Part shown: positions 1 through 8,725 of the stretch, piece after piece
Position numbering within the stretch: position 1 is the stretch's first letter
Layout: every line of letters starts with the position of its first letter
Source of the DNA: Pirellulaceae bacterium
GTDB taxonomy: Bacteria > Planctomycetota > Planctomycetia > Pirellulales > Pirellulaceae
DNA: 49,720 nucleotides
Assembly: GCA_016784735.1 (NCBI GenBank)
Contig: JADHUC010000032.1
Coordinates: 1-49,720, forward strand
Direction of reading: 5' to 3'
Made by a program: the position numbers and the translations under genes
The notes under the pieces: model-generated
The model's database searches: none
What the model saw: the letters and a program-made list of their open reading frames with translations, nothing else
What the model was told of the DNA's origin: nothing

Positions 1-26
1 AGCTTTTTGACTGAAGGAGGGCCAGA

Positions 27-716
27 TTGACTGTCATTGACCCTGACAGCGTGTTATTCTCGATTGTTGTTCTGGGAGACTTCAATCCCGCGATCCTTCA
101 GCCGCTTTGGTTTTCGGTGAACGGACTTGTGCCGGAGGCGGAAGCGAAGGACGCTGATGTCGACGTCATCCACAAGCAGTTTGCTTCGTTCTCGATGGGC
201 GGAATTCGTGTGCAAGTGGATGACTCTCGACTCCACATGACAGCGGTAGAGTCACCGCAAGGGCCAATCCTTCGAGATCTTGTGCTGGGCACACTTTCCA
301 TCCTCGAACACACGCCATTGAAGGCGATCGGGTTGAATCGTGACATGACATTCGTAATGGAGACCGATGAGGCGTGGCACGAGGTTGGTAACAGGTTGGT
401 GCCAAAGGGCGATTGGGAGCAGATTCTCGCCTGCCCAGGAATGCGACAGGTCGTTGTGGAGGGCCAGCGTTCGGATTGTAGTGCCGATCGACTGCATGTT
501 CGCGTTCAGCCCTCCGCCAATCTTGGGATTTTGATCGCAGTAAATCAGCATTATCAACTGGAAACGAACGAACGGGTGGAGGTCCGTGAGCGACACAACG
601 AAGCCATCAGAGTACTAAACGATGACTGGCCACCTTTTGTCACGTACGCTCGGGAAGCAGCGCGGAAACTACTACATCCGTCCCCACCTGTCGACCAACC
701 GGAGCAACAGCCGTGA
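27..716 (+). CDS. Uncharacterised cytosolic protein, first gene of a three-gene module
   Basis: A 229-residue soluble protein with no signal peptide or membrane segment. The start is TTG at 27, chosen because AGGAGG lies at 15-20, six bases upstream. The N-terminal part holds an FNPAILQPLWF segment (residues 19-29), followed by alternating strand and helix-like stretches and a Pro/Gln-rich tail. I do not recognise the family. The stop overlaps the next gene by four bases (GTGA at 713-716), so the two are probably translationally coupled. The lack of export signal sets it apart from most proteins in the window. Being followed by a metallo-hydrolase gene suggests a shared function, possibly an accessory or defence-like cassette, but that is inference only. 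The coding call is firm; the function is unknown. Confidence 0.85.
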   Translation: MTVIDPDSVLFSIVVLGDFNPAILQPLWFSVNGLVPEAEAKDADVDVIHKQFASFSMGGIRVQVDDSRLHMTAVESPQGPILRDLVLGTLSILEHTPLKAIGLNRDMTFVMETDEAWHEVGNRLVPKGDWEQILACPGMRQVVVEGQRSDCSADRLHVRVQPSANLGILIAVNQHYQLETNERVEVRERHNEAIRVLNDDWPPFVTYAREAARKLLHPSPPVDQPEQQP

Positions 717-1285
717 TCGCTGAAGTCCTCGAGACATCCTCGCGAGTCGATGAACAAGATGCGAGCCCCCAGACGCAGGGCCTAGGTGACTGGGTTCGTC
801 CAGCGGTTGAACCGGCCCAACGGGTTATCGGCGAAACAACGTCCAATGAACTTGATGGTCGCTCAAATGGATCACCGACGACAGTGCCCGGTGACTACCG
901 AAGAGTGTCCGCGCCAATTCGCAAAGACACCTTCGTCCCTCGATTCCCGCGAGATCGCATTAAATTGTTACAGCAATGGGAATGTGTCGTTTCGCAAGTT
1001 CATGACGACTGCGTCGAATGCGAAATGCATGATCTGACGGATGAATCGAAGCCCGTCGAATGCGCGGAGGTCCTTCTCGAAGCCTTCAATGAGTACGACC
1101 GGGCGCTCCTGTGCGAAGGAACCGTCTTCTATTGGAGCATTGGGTACAAAACCAAGAGAACGGGCCAAGTTACCCAATATTCAAATCTTCATGTTCGCCG
1201 AATGCCACGGTTGACCAATCTCAAGAAACGCGAAATTGGCGAAAGAGCTAAGCAACTGCGTGAACTCCTTCACGCAAACTCATGA
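713..1285 (+). CDS. Uncharacterised protein, second gene of the three-gene module
   Basis: A 190-residue protein starting at GTG 713 inside the stop of the preceding gene. Residues 1 to about 75 look disordered (rich in Ser, Thr, Gln, Glu, Pro). The rest looks like a compact alpha/beta domain: a strand around WECVVSQVHDD, an acidic CVECEMHDL stretch, a VFYWSIGY strand and a basic C-terminal helix. No export signal is seen and I do not recognise the family. It is bracketed by overlaps with both neighbours (4 bases upstream; 26 or 50 bases downstream depending on the next start). This argues that the three products are made together and may interact. The short folded domain with a flexible head would suit an adaptor or partner subunit, but nothing in the sequence proves that. 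Confidence 0.8.
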   Translation: MIAEVLETSSRVDEQDASPQTQGLGDWVRPAVEPAQRVIGETTSNELDGRSNGSPTTVPGDYRRVSAPIRKDTFVPRFPRDRIKLLQQWECVVSQVHDDCVECEMHDLTDESKPVECAEVLLEAFNEYDRALLCEGTVFYWSIGYKTKRTGQVTQYSNLHVRRMPRLTNLKKREIGERAKQLRELLHANS

Positions 1286-2381
1286 CATTCGGCCCCCGCG
1301 TCCCGACGAGCTCGAGATGACGGTGTTTGGCCCGGGCGTTGGCGAATGCATCGTCCTGCACCTGGGAGAAGGTGACTGGATAATCGTTGATTCATGCACG
1401 TCGCCGGTCGGGGATGAGCCGGCAGCCTTGGGATACCTGCGCTCAATTGGCGTCGATCCCGATGCGAGCGTGCGGATGATCGTCGCCACTCACTGGCACG
1501 ACGACCATATCCAAGGACTCGCTACACTGCTTAGCGAGTGCTCGAACGCCCAGTTCGTGATGTCCGCCGCCCTTGGGACGCAGCAGTTCTTTCAGCTTGT
1601 CTTGGAGGTAAATGCTCAGAACAGGTTGGTCAAACACGACTCCAGTGCGAGTGAATTTGCAGAGATCCTCGACGTGCTTGAATCGCGAACTCGCGGTCCG
1701 TACGCGGTTGGGCCCAGCGTGTACGCCGACGATGGTAAGCGCATCTTTCGCGGTGGGCATGCCGGAACTGCAGAGGTGTGGGCACTGAGTCCTTCGGCTG
1801 CGACGGTCACAAATGCTCTCACCAACCTCGCTGGGCAGCTTCTGACGGGTGGCGAGTGTAAGCGGTTCAAAAGGTTCACGCCGAATGACCTTTCGGTCGC
1901 CCTTCTTGTGCGAGCCGGCAACTACGATCTACTGCTTGGAGCAGATTTGGAGAACACTGCTGCTCCGGAATTTGGATGGAAAGCTGTTCTAAGCTCTGCG
2001 GTACGTCCAGCGACTCAAGCGGCAGCATTCAAGGTCGCCCATCATGGGTCGGCGAACGCGGATCATGACGAAGTTTGGTCAACGATGCTCGTTAAGGAGC
2101 CCATCGCCGTCGTTACGCCTTTCGCAAAGCTCGCAGAGCCGCTTCCGCGAGGCACCGACGTACAGCGGATCAAGAGCCGCACAAGCGAGTTGTATTGCAC
2201 GACTTGGCGGCCGTCAAAGAAGCCACCTCGGCGAAGAGGAGTCGATGGAATCGTTCGCGGTGCAACGAAGACACGTCGGGCGATGAATCCGAAAAGTGGG
2301 TACCTCTGCTTTCGCGTCGACTTGAGCAACTCGCCAGCGACACCAGCGATTGAGTTGTTTGGATGCGCAACTCGTCTATAG
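1236..2381 (+). CDS. Metallo-beta-lactamase-fold hydrolase, ComEC-like type
   Basis: A cytosolic MBL-fold protein of up to 381 residues. The metal site is readable: HxHxDH at H86-W-H88-D-D90-H91, an LGAD aspartate at D237, and an AHHGS histidine pair at H269/H270. A first sheet (TVFGPGVGECIVLHL, then WIIVDSC) precedes it. This order resembles the MBL domain of ComEC/Rec2 and related stand-alone hydrolases, many of which act on phosphodiesters; the substrate here is unknown. Candidate starts are TTG 1236, GTG 1260 and ATG 1317. The ATG would cut into the first strand, so an upstream start is preferred, which puts it inside the preceding gene. No signal peptide is present. The gene is the last of the co-directional module; the next gene lies on the other strand. 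Confidence 0.88.
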   Translation: MAKELSNCVNSFTQTHDIRPPRPDELEMTVFGPGVGECIVLHLGEGDWIIVDSCTSPVGDEPAALGYLRSIGVDPDASVRMIVATHWHDDHIQGLATLLSECSNAQFVMSAALGTQQFFQLVLEVNAQNRLVKHDSSASEFAEILDVLESRTRGPYAVGPSVYADDGKRIFRGGHAGTAEVWALSPSAATVTNALTNLAGQLLTGGECKRFKRFTPNDLSVALLVRAGNYDLLLGADLENTAAPEFGWKAVLSSAVRPATQAAAFKVAHHGSANADHDEVWSTMLVKEPIAVVTPFAKLAEPLPRGTDVQRIKSRTSELYCTTWRPSKKPPRRRGVDGIVRGATKTRRAMNPKSGYLCFRVDLSNSPATPAIELFGCATRL

Positions 2382-2495
2382 ACCGGCGGGCTTCCGCTTG
2401 CGCCGTCCACCAGTCAGTCTGTAGCCCAAGGCCATGCCGGGTGACATCCCTGCATGTCCTTCTAGATTCGCTGTCATCGCTTCTTCGCACCGATT

Positions 2496-5400
2496 CTAGA
2501 ACCGCTGTTTCACCGGTTTGCCGTCGACATACAGAATCGCTTCGCCTGTTTCACCGTTTACGGTTGCCGCTACGTGAACCCACTGATCCGGGACAAGGCC
2601 GGCCTGGTGAGTGAGGGTGTCATAGTGGAAGATGAGGCGCAGCGAGTTGGCGGGATAGGTGTCGAGAAGATAGGCGGTCGCTTCGCCCGCCGGCGTCTTG
2701 TCGATGATGCGGACACCCGAGCCCGCCAGGTGACCGGGCCGAATCCACGCCTCCAACGTCAGGCCGCCCAGGCAGTTCAGCTCCGGATCGTGATCCACCC
2801 TCAGGTAAGCTCCACCTTCAAGATGGACGGCCTTGCCTAAGCAGTGCTTAGAGACAAATGCGCGGTCAGCGACGCTCGGATTCAGGAGAATGCGGCCTTT
2901 TTCATCCGTTCCCCTGTGCAAACATTTGTCACGTCCGCTTAGCGTTGTCTTGGTATCGATTGCCGTCACGGTGCCAACCGGCCTTGCCAAGAATGCCTTC
3001 CCGCTGCCGCGGTTCAGGAAAACGGCTCCGTCTTTCCGCTCGAAGTCCCAACTGGCCACACAACCCTTGACCGTTTCAGGCGAGACACAATCGTCGGTGG
3101 CGAGCGAAGCGATGTCGTTGCGCGGCAAAACGCGGTTGAAGATGGAGGCCCGCGCCATGTCGCCGACGAACGTGTGCCGTCCATTGCTGTCGGCGCCGAG
3201 ACGCAGGGGCAAGGTGTTCGGTGTGATGATCCGACGTTCAGTTTTAAAAGCCTTGGGCTTGTAAACCGTGGGTTCCGTGCGAATTTCGAGGCCGATCTGT
3301 TCTTGGGCCGGTAAGGTCAGCTTGCGGGCGCCCGTTCCGTGCGATGACGTTCCTGTCTCAGCGGATCCTCTAACTACTTTCAGCGCATCCATACGTCCTG
3401 GAAGCCGAAGCGTGACCTCTTGTTTGACCGCCGAGGTTAGTTCAAGATGAATCACGCCTTTGTCTTGGTCCCATTGCAGGTGGTCTATCGTGATCCGGCC
3501 ACGCGCGAGGATGCCGCGGATGCTTCCCCGCCGCCAGCCCGGGGGTATCGATCGCAGCAGGTCCAGCGTTCCCTTCAATGAGAACGCCAGCGATCGATTG
3601 ACGATATCCGGGTAGGCCCCGTTCCCGTCGAAGTTGAAGATGCCCCCGTTGGGACGCAGGGACATGTGAAGACTGGGATACACCCGGTCGGCCATACTGT
3701 TCAGGATCTCCTCGACCACCTCGCCTTGCCCCAGGAAGGCGGCCGACTGGGCGTGGAACGCCCGTCCGAAGGGAATGCCGGCCCAGTCTGCCCTCGGATT
3801 CCGCAGCCACTGCTCGCCCTTTTTCGCGAGCGCCGTTTTTGCGGCCTCCCACAGCTCGGGCGTGGCCTTCGGCGAGAATTCAAAGCTACGAAACAGCGGG
3901 TAGAACGGCGAATGATGCCGGTGATCATAGGCATGCCGGAAGGAGCCGTCCGCCCACTCCGACAGGTCCCCGTTCGGACCGATCTGATAGGGCGGCAATC
4001 GTTTCAGCAGGGTTTGCCATGTGCCGATGTGTTCCTGCTCGACGTTCAGTTCTTCACAAGCGTTGATCAGGTTCGTCAACAGCTCCCTGGCCACGGCGAG
4101 GTCCATGGTGGAATTGTCGGAGGCCAGCAACCCACCGACCTCGGGCGAGTAGGACGGCCGATAGAGGATAAACCCGTTGGCGTCCTGCTCGATCAGGAAG
4201 TCCTCGTAGAACACGGCGATCTCTTTCATGAGCGGTATCGCACGATCCGCCAGGAAGGTTTGATCTCCCGTGTACCGATAATAGTCGTAGAAATAGCTGG
4301 CCAGCCAACCGGCGCCCGGCGTCCAGAATTGCCACGCCCAATTGCCGCCGTAATGACTATTCAAGCCAGAGTTCGGCGACGCGACGACCTGGGATACAAT
4401 GCCCCGCGCCCCAAACAGCTTTTCTGCGTTCGTTCTCCAGTCCGGCAGGAAGGATTCAATCAATCGGAAATAGCCCTCCATGCCTTCCAGCATATTGGCG
4501 CTCAATGCCGAATCCATGGCATTCTGCACGTTGGTATCGAACGTATAGGATCCGTTCCACGGCGCGGTGAATACCCCGTTCCAAATGCCCTGCAGATTAG
4601 GCGGCAGTTCGCCGGCGCTGCAAATGAAATAGAAGCGGCTGGCGTCGTACATCTTCTCGATTAAGGCCGGGGGAATCCGCCGGTAATCCGTGGCCCGCGC
4701 ATCTTTAAGCAGCTTTTCCGTGGTTTGCTGCCGGTCGTCCCCGCCGCCCAGATCTAGGGTCGTGCGGTTGAAGATTCTGCCGTGCGCCGCGGCATGGGGG
4801 CGCAGGAGCTTCTGATAATCCACCGGAAGGGCAAGGAGCTTTTCCTTCAGCTTCAGGATTTCGACCGAATCCGCTTCGAGTCGTTCGTGCCACTCGACCC
4901 CCATCAGCAGAAGCACTTCGGAGGCATCCGTGACGATGATCTTATGGCCGTCGTTTCGGATGCGACCCTCTTTGACGACCACGCGGACGACGCTGTCATA
5001 ACCGCCCGGGCTTTGGGTATAGGCGTTGTGGTAGGTGATCCAGTTCTGGTCCACGCGAAGTTCCGATTCCACCAGCTCATGCTTGATGGGAGGCGTGACG
5101 ATCGTTGCGTCAATCCGTTGGGCGCCCGACCGCGTGATGGACAAAACGGCAACGTTGTCGGGCCGGGACACGAACAGCCTGCGCGCATAACCGCCATCGT
5201 CATCGCGCCAACGCACCGACACTTCGCCCGTTTGAAAGTCGGTGGTTCGCACGTAGTCCGTTACGGTGCCGCCGGCGGGCATTTCGAGATTCAATTCGAA
5301 GGCCAGGTGGAAAGGGTCGCTGTGGTAATTGAAATGACCTTGCTCGGCCGCCTTTTCCAGTGAGAATTTCAGCGCGGCGACATGGCCCTTTTCCCGGATG

Positions 5401-5723
5401 ATCCGACGAACCTCCGGCAAGTACTTTCCCAGATCACAAATTTCCGGCCGCGGGTGCGGCAAGTATAGACGTTCGTGATTCAGGACAATGGTTTCCCGGG
5501 TCGGATTCCCGTACACGATGGCTCCGATGCGCCCATTGCCCGTCAGAAAACCATAGTCCCACCGGCTCGCCGGGACGGAACTGGCCACGCCTCGCGCCGG
5601 AATAAGGACATTTGCATTACCCGGCGCAGTCGGCGCGTATCGTGAGCTATCCGCCGCCCACGCGACATTGCTGACAAGCATACCGGCTAGAATCAGAACT
5701 GCCGTGGTTTCTCTAATCGCCAT
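2496..5723 (-). CDS. Secreted GH95-type alpha-L-fucosidase with C-terminal LamG-like region
   Basis: A 1075-residue exported glycoside hydrolase. The start is ATG 5723, which begins a clear signal peptide (cleavage after NVAWA, about residue 23). Longer readings toward 5888 run through an intergenic palindrome. The GH95 order is visible: an N-terminal beta domain with FLTGNGRIGA, then an (alpha/alpha) barrel with NLQGIWNG, TNVQN (about 397-401, matching the catalytic Asn region), SYSPE with E528, DHRHHSPFYPL (about 600) and FDGNG with D699. These match the known general acid and Asn-activated base regions of the family. Residues about 833-1075 are LamG/concanavalin-like but in permuted order. 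Likely substrate is a fucose-containing polysaccharide. It may be co-oriented with the DUF1559 gene upstream only by chance, since a palindrome separates them. Confidence 0.9.
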   Translation of the reverse strand: MAIRETTAVLILAGMLVSNVAWAADSSRYAPTAPGNANVLIPARGVASSVPASRWDYGFLTGNGRIGAIVYGNPTRETIVLNHERLYLPHPRPEICDLGKYLPEVRRIIREKGHVAALKFSLEKAAEQGHFNYHSDPFHLAFELNLEMPAGGTVTDYVRTTDFQTGEVSVRWRDDDGGYARRLFVSRPDNVAVLSITRSGAQRIDATIVTPPIKHELVESELRVDQNWITYHNAYTQSPGGYDSVVRVVVKEGRIRNDGHKIIVTDASEVLLLMGVEWHERLEADSVEILKLKEKLLALPVDYQKLLRPHAAAHGRIFNRTTLDLGGGDDRQQTTEKLLKDARATDYRRIPPALIEKMYDASRFYFICSAGELPPNLQGIWNGVFTAPWNGSYTFDTNVQNAMDSALSANMLEGMEGYFRLIESFLPDWRTNAEKLFGARGIVSQVVASPNSGLNSHYGGNWAWQFWTPGAGWLASYFYDYYRYTGDQTFLADRAIPLMKEIAVFYEDFLIEQDANGFILYRPSYSPEVGGLLASDNSTMDLAVARELLTNLINACEELNVEQEHIGTWQTLLKRLPPYQIGPNGDLSEWADGSFRHAYDHRHHSPFYPLFRSFEFSPKATPELWEAAKTALAKKGEQWLRNPRADWAGIPFGRAFHAQSAAFLGQGEVVEEILNSMADRVYPSLHMSLRPNGGIFNFDGNGAYPDIVNRSLAFSLKGTLDLLRSIPPGWRRGSIRGILARGRITIDHLQWDQDKGVIHLELTSAVKQEVTLRLPGRMDALKVVRGSAETGTSSHGTGARKLTLPAQEQIGLEIRTEPTVYKPKAFKTERRIITPNTLPLRLGADSNGRHTFVGDMARASIFNRVLPRNDIASLATDDCVSPETVKGCVASWDFERKDGAVFLNRGSGKAFLARPVGTVTAIDTKTTLSGRDKCLHRGTDEKGRILLNPSVADRAFVSKHCLGKAVHLEGGAYLRVDHDPELNCLGGLTLEAWIRPGHLAGSGVRIIDKTPAGEATAYLLDTYPANSLRLIFHYDTLTHQAGLVPDQWVHVAATVNGETGEAILYVDGKPVKQRF

Positions 5724-5794
5724 GATTCCGATGTAAACCGTAGGAGACATTCGGTCGATAGCGCGGGACGGTCGGGAGACCGGACCACATGGCC

Positions 5795-5888
5795 GACCGA
5801 AGGTCTCCCTTCTCGGTCGGACTCCCGCGGTCTGTTGATTTGGAGACCTTCGGTCAGTCGCAGTGGCAGGGTCGGGAGACCCTGCCAC
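5795..5888. repeat. Palindromic intergenic repeat cluster (GGTCGGGAGACC type)
   Basis: The gap between two minus-strand genes holds two palindromes. GACCGAAGGTCTCC at 5795-5808 pairs with its exact reverse complement at 5842-5855. A self-contained hairpin at 5863-5888 starts GTGGCAGGGTC and ends GACCCTGCCAC. Related GGTCGGGAGACC text recurs near 5770-5782. The block lies just downstream of the DUF1559 stop, so it could also terminate that transcript. Confidence 0.75.
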
Positions 5889-5906
5889 AACTCGGTTTGT
5901 CCTCCT

Positions 5907-8336
5907 TCAGAATTCTGAGATCGGTTTTCCGTCGTTCCTGGTGAACAACCGTCGCAGGGTTTCGAGATCTATACCCTCGCCAATGAATCGTACGCTACCG
6001 TCACATAACGCTGCCAGGAAGCCGCCGGGACGCACGCCGACCAGTCCCTTTATCAGGTTCTCCTCATCCGGTTCGTAGTCGTCCGGCTTCGTCCAGATGA
6101 CGGCTTCTTCGTCGCTCGCCTCGACGACCATGATCGTGTTCGACGTGCCGTCGACGATGTCGGCCATCCGTGTTCCCTGCGGCCATTTGCCGCCCCGCTC
6201 GGTTCTCTTAGGATCCACGAAGATCATGTCCTTCCCGCGGATTCCCAGGTAGTTCGTTTTTGTCGGCTCCGCAATGCTTCCTGGCGCGCGGTACACCTCG
6301 GGCATTCGCGCGATCAGCCCCTTGTTGTGCTCGCTGTCCCAAGGCTCGTCGAAGTGAAACTGTTCGTAGAGTCGCTGTCCTTCGATGAAGGGCAGGATGT
6401 GAACTCGCCAGCTCAATAAGGGCTTTCCATCCTCGTCGGCACTGTAGGCCCCAGGAAAGCTCTTGAATGTGTCGTGGTAGTTGTGCATGGCCAAAGCGAT
6501 TTGCTTCAGGTTATTCATTCCCTGCGCCCGCCGCGCAGCCCCGCGAGCCGACTGAACGGCCGGCAGAAGCAAAGCGACCGCCACTGGCGCGGTAGCGCCC
6601 ACATTGCCGCCGGGAAGCGTCTGGTGACTGACCGTCTCGATACCCGAGTCGGTTCGTTTGATCGCCGTCACCGCCGGCAGCAAGTGCCGTTCGATCGAGC
6701 CGGCTGATGGCAGGAGGATCGGATCCAAGTCGAAGCCTTCCTCGCGAGCGAAGTGGAGTGCGAATTGCACGCCGATTTGCACCAGCGGATACACTGTGCG
6801 GAACACCGGGCGAGTATCGCAGTAGGAAATCGCCAGCGGCCCCGAATCGCCTTCCAGTAAGGGCTTCACGGCCGAGGCTTCGGCCAAAGATACATACTCG
6901 TCGCCGCGTGATACAAACGCCTTCAATGTCTGAGGGAACAGCGAGACGGCCAGAACGTCGTCCGTCACGCACCATGCGGGCGTCAGCGGGAAGTCATCGT
7001 CCGGCACGACCAGGTAGTAAATCGTCTGATCTGCAAAACGGAGTTCTCGGATCTGCGGCGCGCGGCGTTGTTCGCCCATGGCCCCGCGGGCAAGCGTGAC
7101 AAACTTGTCGTGGATTTCGCGGAAGCGCTGTGGATCGCGCAAACTGACCGTTGCCGTCCAGCCGGTCAGAAGTCCGCCTTCGCTGGCCGACGTCGATATC
7201 GTCCACACATCGCCAAGCGATTTGAGCAAATCGTCGCGAAGTTTGATACCGAACATCTGTTCGATATCGAAAAGCCCCTCTTCCACCTCTTCGACTGCGC
7301 GCGGTTCGACTTGGCCCACCACGTCCAGGATAGTGTCGAGCAGCTTACCAACGTCCAGCCGGAAGGCGGCGGCTGCCAACGCATCTTGCGAAACAGGCGC
7401 CAGGTCGTCGGCCGTGAGGGGCGGTGCATCGGCGCAGGCCAGCAGTCCTTTCGCTTCGCCTTCGATGCCGATGTGCGATCGGCGCACGACACCGGTCTCG
7501 TCCAACCCGGTAACCGATCCGCACTCGGTCAACGCGCCGAGTCCCAGCGCGTCGACAACCTGGGCGATTTCCGGCGCGGGAGCCATCGGCAGGAACGTGT
7601 CGACCAACTTGCCCACATTGACGTACGTCACGGTCGAGACGCGGTCGACCGGCAATCGTTCGCGCAGGTCCGTCAGCCACGCGGGCGGTTCGGTGCGCAC
7701 CCGCTCGAACATGGCGTCGACCGCCCCGTCGCCGAGCCCGAGGATCAGGTACTTGCCTCGCGTACCCCAGGTGATCGACGGAGCGCCCGGAGCGGGCTGA
7801 AAGCTATAGAACGTCGCGCCGGCCGCATCGACTTCCCGGACTTGATCGCCCAGAGTCCGTGTCTGCAGCCGTTCCAAGACGGCCTTGATCTCGTCGACAT
7901 CGTCACCGACGCTGATGATCATGCCGGCTTCGATCTGTGGCCCATCGGGTCCCATCTCCACTTTCGATAGGAAGATCGCCGTGGGGCGAGTCAGCAGTGT
8001 CTTCAGTAGTTTCGGCCCCTCGGCTGCGAAAAACGCCGCTGGCGAATCGCCGCCGCCTCCGGCCTGCTGCCGCAACGCTTCGACCAGCTTCTTGCTGACT
8101 GTGTCGACCAGTTGCTGGATTTCCGGCTCGGCGAGCAACTGTTCGGTCTGGTTTGTGCTGTTCGGGTCCGGCTCGGCCATCCCAGCCCACGTCGTGTAGT
8201 ACAGGCACTCGTCCGGAGCCACCCTTGCCAGCAGTTCATCTTCCGGTCCCGGCGGCACGCCGACAGGAATTCCAAAGAAACCGGAAAACATCATCAATAC
8301 AGAGATCAACATTTCACTTGGACCGGGTAAACCCAT
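5907..8336 (-). CDS. Large protein with C-terminal DUF1559 domain
   Basis: An 809-residue protein. ATG 8336 is chosen because AAAGGAG lies about eight bases upstream. Residues about 8-27 form a hydrophobic segment that could export or anchor it. The C-terminal roughly 230 residues carry the DUF1559 signature: LLLPAVQSARGAARR, then NNLKQIALAMHNYHDTF, PGAYSADEDGKPLLSWR, GTSNT and the terminal CDGSVRFI. In most planctomycete members this domain directly follows an N-terminal type IV pilin-like helix. Here a domain of about 570 residues rich in DVGKLLDT-like elements comes first and no prepilin cleavage motif is visible. DUF1559 proteins are hugely expanded in Planctomycetota and thought to be surface-associated; the precise role is unknown. 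The unusual N-terminal part makes this an atypical member. Confidence 0.88.
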   Translation of the reverse strand: MGLPGPSEMLISVLMMFSGFFGIPVGVPPGPEDELLARVAPDECLYYTTWAGMAEPDPNSTNQTEQLLAEPEIQQLVDTVSKKLVEALRQQAGGGGDSPAAFFAAEGPKLLKTLLTRPTAIFLSKVEMGPDGPQIEAGMIISVGDDVDEIKAVLERLQTRTLGDQVREVDAAGATFYSFQPAPGAPSITWGTRGKYLILGLGDGAVDAMFERVRTEPPAWLTDLRERLPVDRVSTVTYVNVGKLVDTFLPMAPAPEIAQVVDALGLGALTECGSVTGLDETGVVRRSHIGIEGEAKGLLACADAPPLTADDLAPVSQDALAAAAFRLDVGKLLDTILDVVGQVEPRAVEEVEEGLFDIEQMFGIKLRDDLLKSLGDVWTISTSASEGGLLTGWTATVSLRDPQRFREIHDKFVTLARGAMGEQRRAPQIRELRFADQTIYYLVVPDDDFPLTPAWCVTDDVLAVSLFPQTLKAFVSRGDEYVSLAEASAVKPLLEGDSGPLAISYCDTRPVFRTVYPLVQIGVQFALHFAREEGFDLDPILLPSAGSIERHLLPAVTAIKRTDSGIETVSHQTLPGGNVGATAPVAVALLLPAVQSARGAARRAQGMNNLKQIALAMHNYHDTFKSFPGAYSADEDGKPLLSWRVHILPFIEGQRLYEQFHFDEPWDSEHNKGLIARMPEVYRAPGSIAEPTKTNYLGIRGKDMIFVDPKRTERGGKWPQGTRMADIVDGTSNTIMVVEASDEEAVIWTKPDDYEPDEENLIKGLVGVRPGGFLAALCDGSVRFIGEGIDLETLRRLFTRNDGKPISEF

Positions 8337-8725
8337 GGCGATACTCCTTTGCTGAAAAGGGCCGAAAATGCACGAGAACGATCGTATGGACGGTGAAGAC
8401 CGACCGTAGATGACCATGAGCATATCACTTCGACAACATCGGGTCCACACGCCGACCGCAAACCGCCAAGAATCGCCGGGGGAGTATTCAGCGGAGCCGC
8501 TCTGTGGGTTAAGCTAGAGAGGCACGTGACACGCTTTCCCGTTTAACCCCGAGCCGGAGGCGACGGCCGTGGCACATCCAACCGCCCAGAACGACCGTCG
8601 CCTCCGGCTCGGGGTTAAACGGCGCGGACGCGGGTTGCACAGAGGTGCAGGAGCGAACGGCGTTCCCTCCTGCAAGATGCACACAGAAAAACCGATAGAA
8701 GACACTTACCTTGAGGAGGACCACT
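8337..8725. other. Divergent intergenic region (389 bp)
   Basis: The region between two divergently transcribed genes must hold the promoters of both. I see no convincing -35/-10 pair. It contains the perfect 26-bp inverted repeat annotated at 8541-8620, a weaker GCAGGAG/CTCCTGC hairpin at 8647-8673, and the Shine-Dalgarno of the plus-strand gene at 8713-8719. No coding frame with a plausible start was found. Confidence 0.6.
8541..8620. repeat. 80-bp hairpin element, GTTTAACCCC family, copy 1
   Basis: The arms at 8541-8566 and 8595-8620 are perfect 26-nt reverse complements (outer end GTTTAACCCCGAGCC, inner end GGCGACGG) around a 28-nt loop. The loop is nearly the reverse complement of the loop in the copy at 28786-28867, so the two copies are the same element in opposite orientation. 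Because this copy sits between divergent genes it cannot be the terminator of either. Confidence 0.9.

Noticed and set aside
3666..4664. Plus-strand open frame (332 codons) inside the GH95 gene
   Set aside because: It is antisense to the conserved catalytic barrel of the GH95 gene; its composition is that of a shadow frame.
5724..5888. Longer N-terminus for the GH95 protein, starting at 5888
   Set aside because: The extension is encoded by an intergenic palindrome and would bury the signal peptide; ATG 5723 puts it at the start.
8541..8620. Rho-independent terminator
   Set aside because: It lies between two genes transcribed away from it and is not followed by a T-run.
8711..8725. TTG start at 8711 for the FG-GAP protein
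   Set aside because: The codon overlaps the Shine-Dalgarno itself; GTG 8726 has correct spacing.
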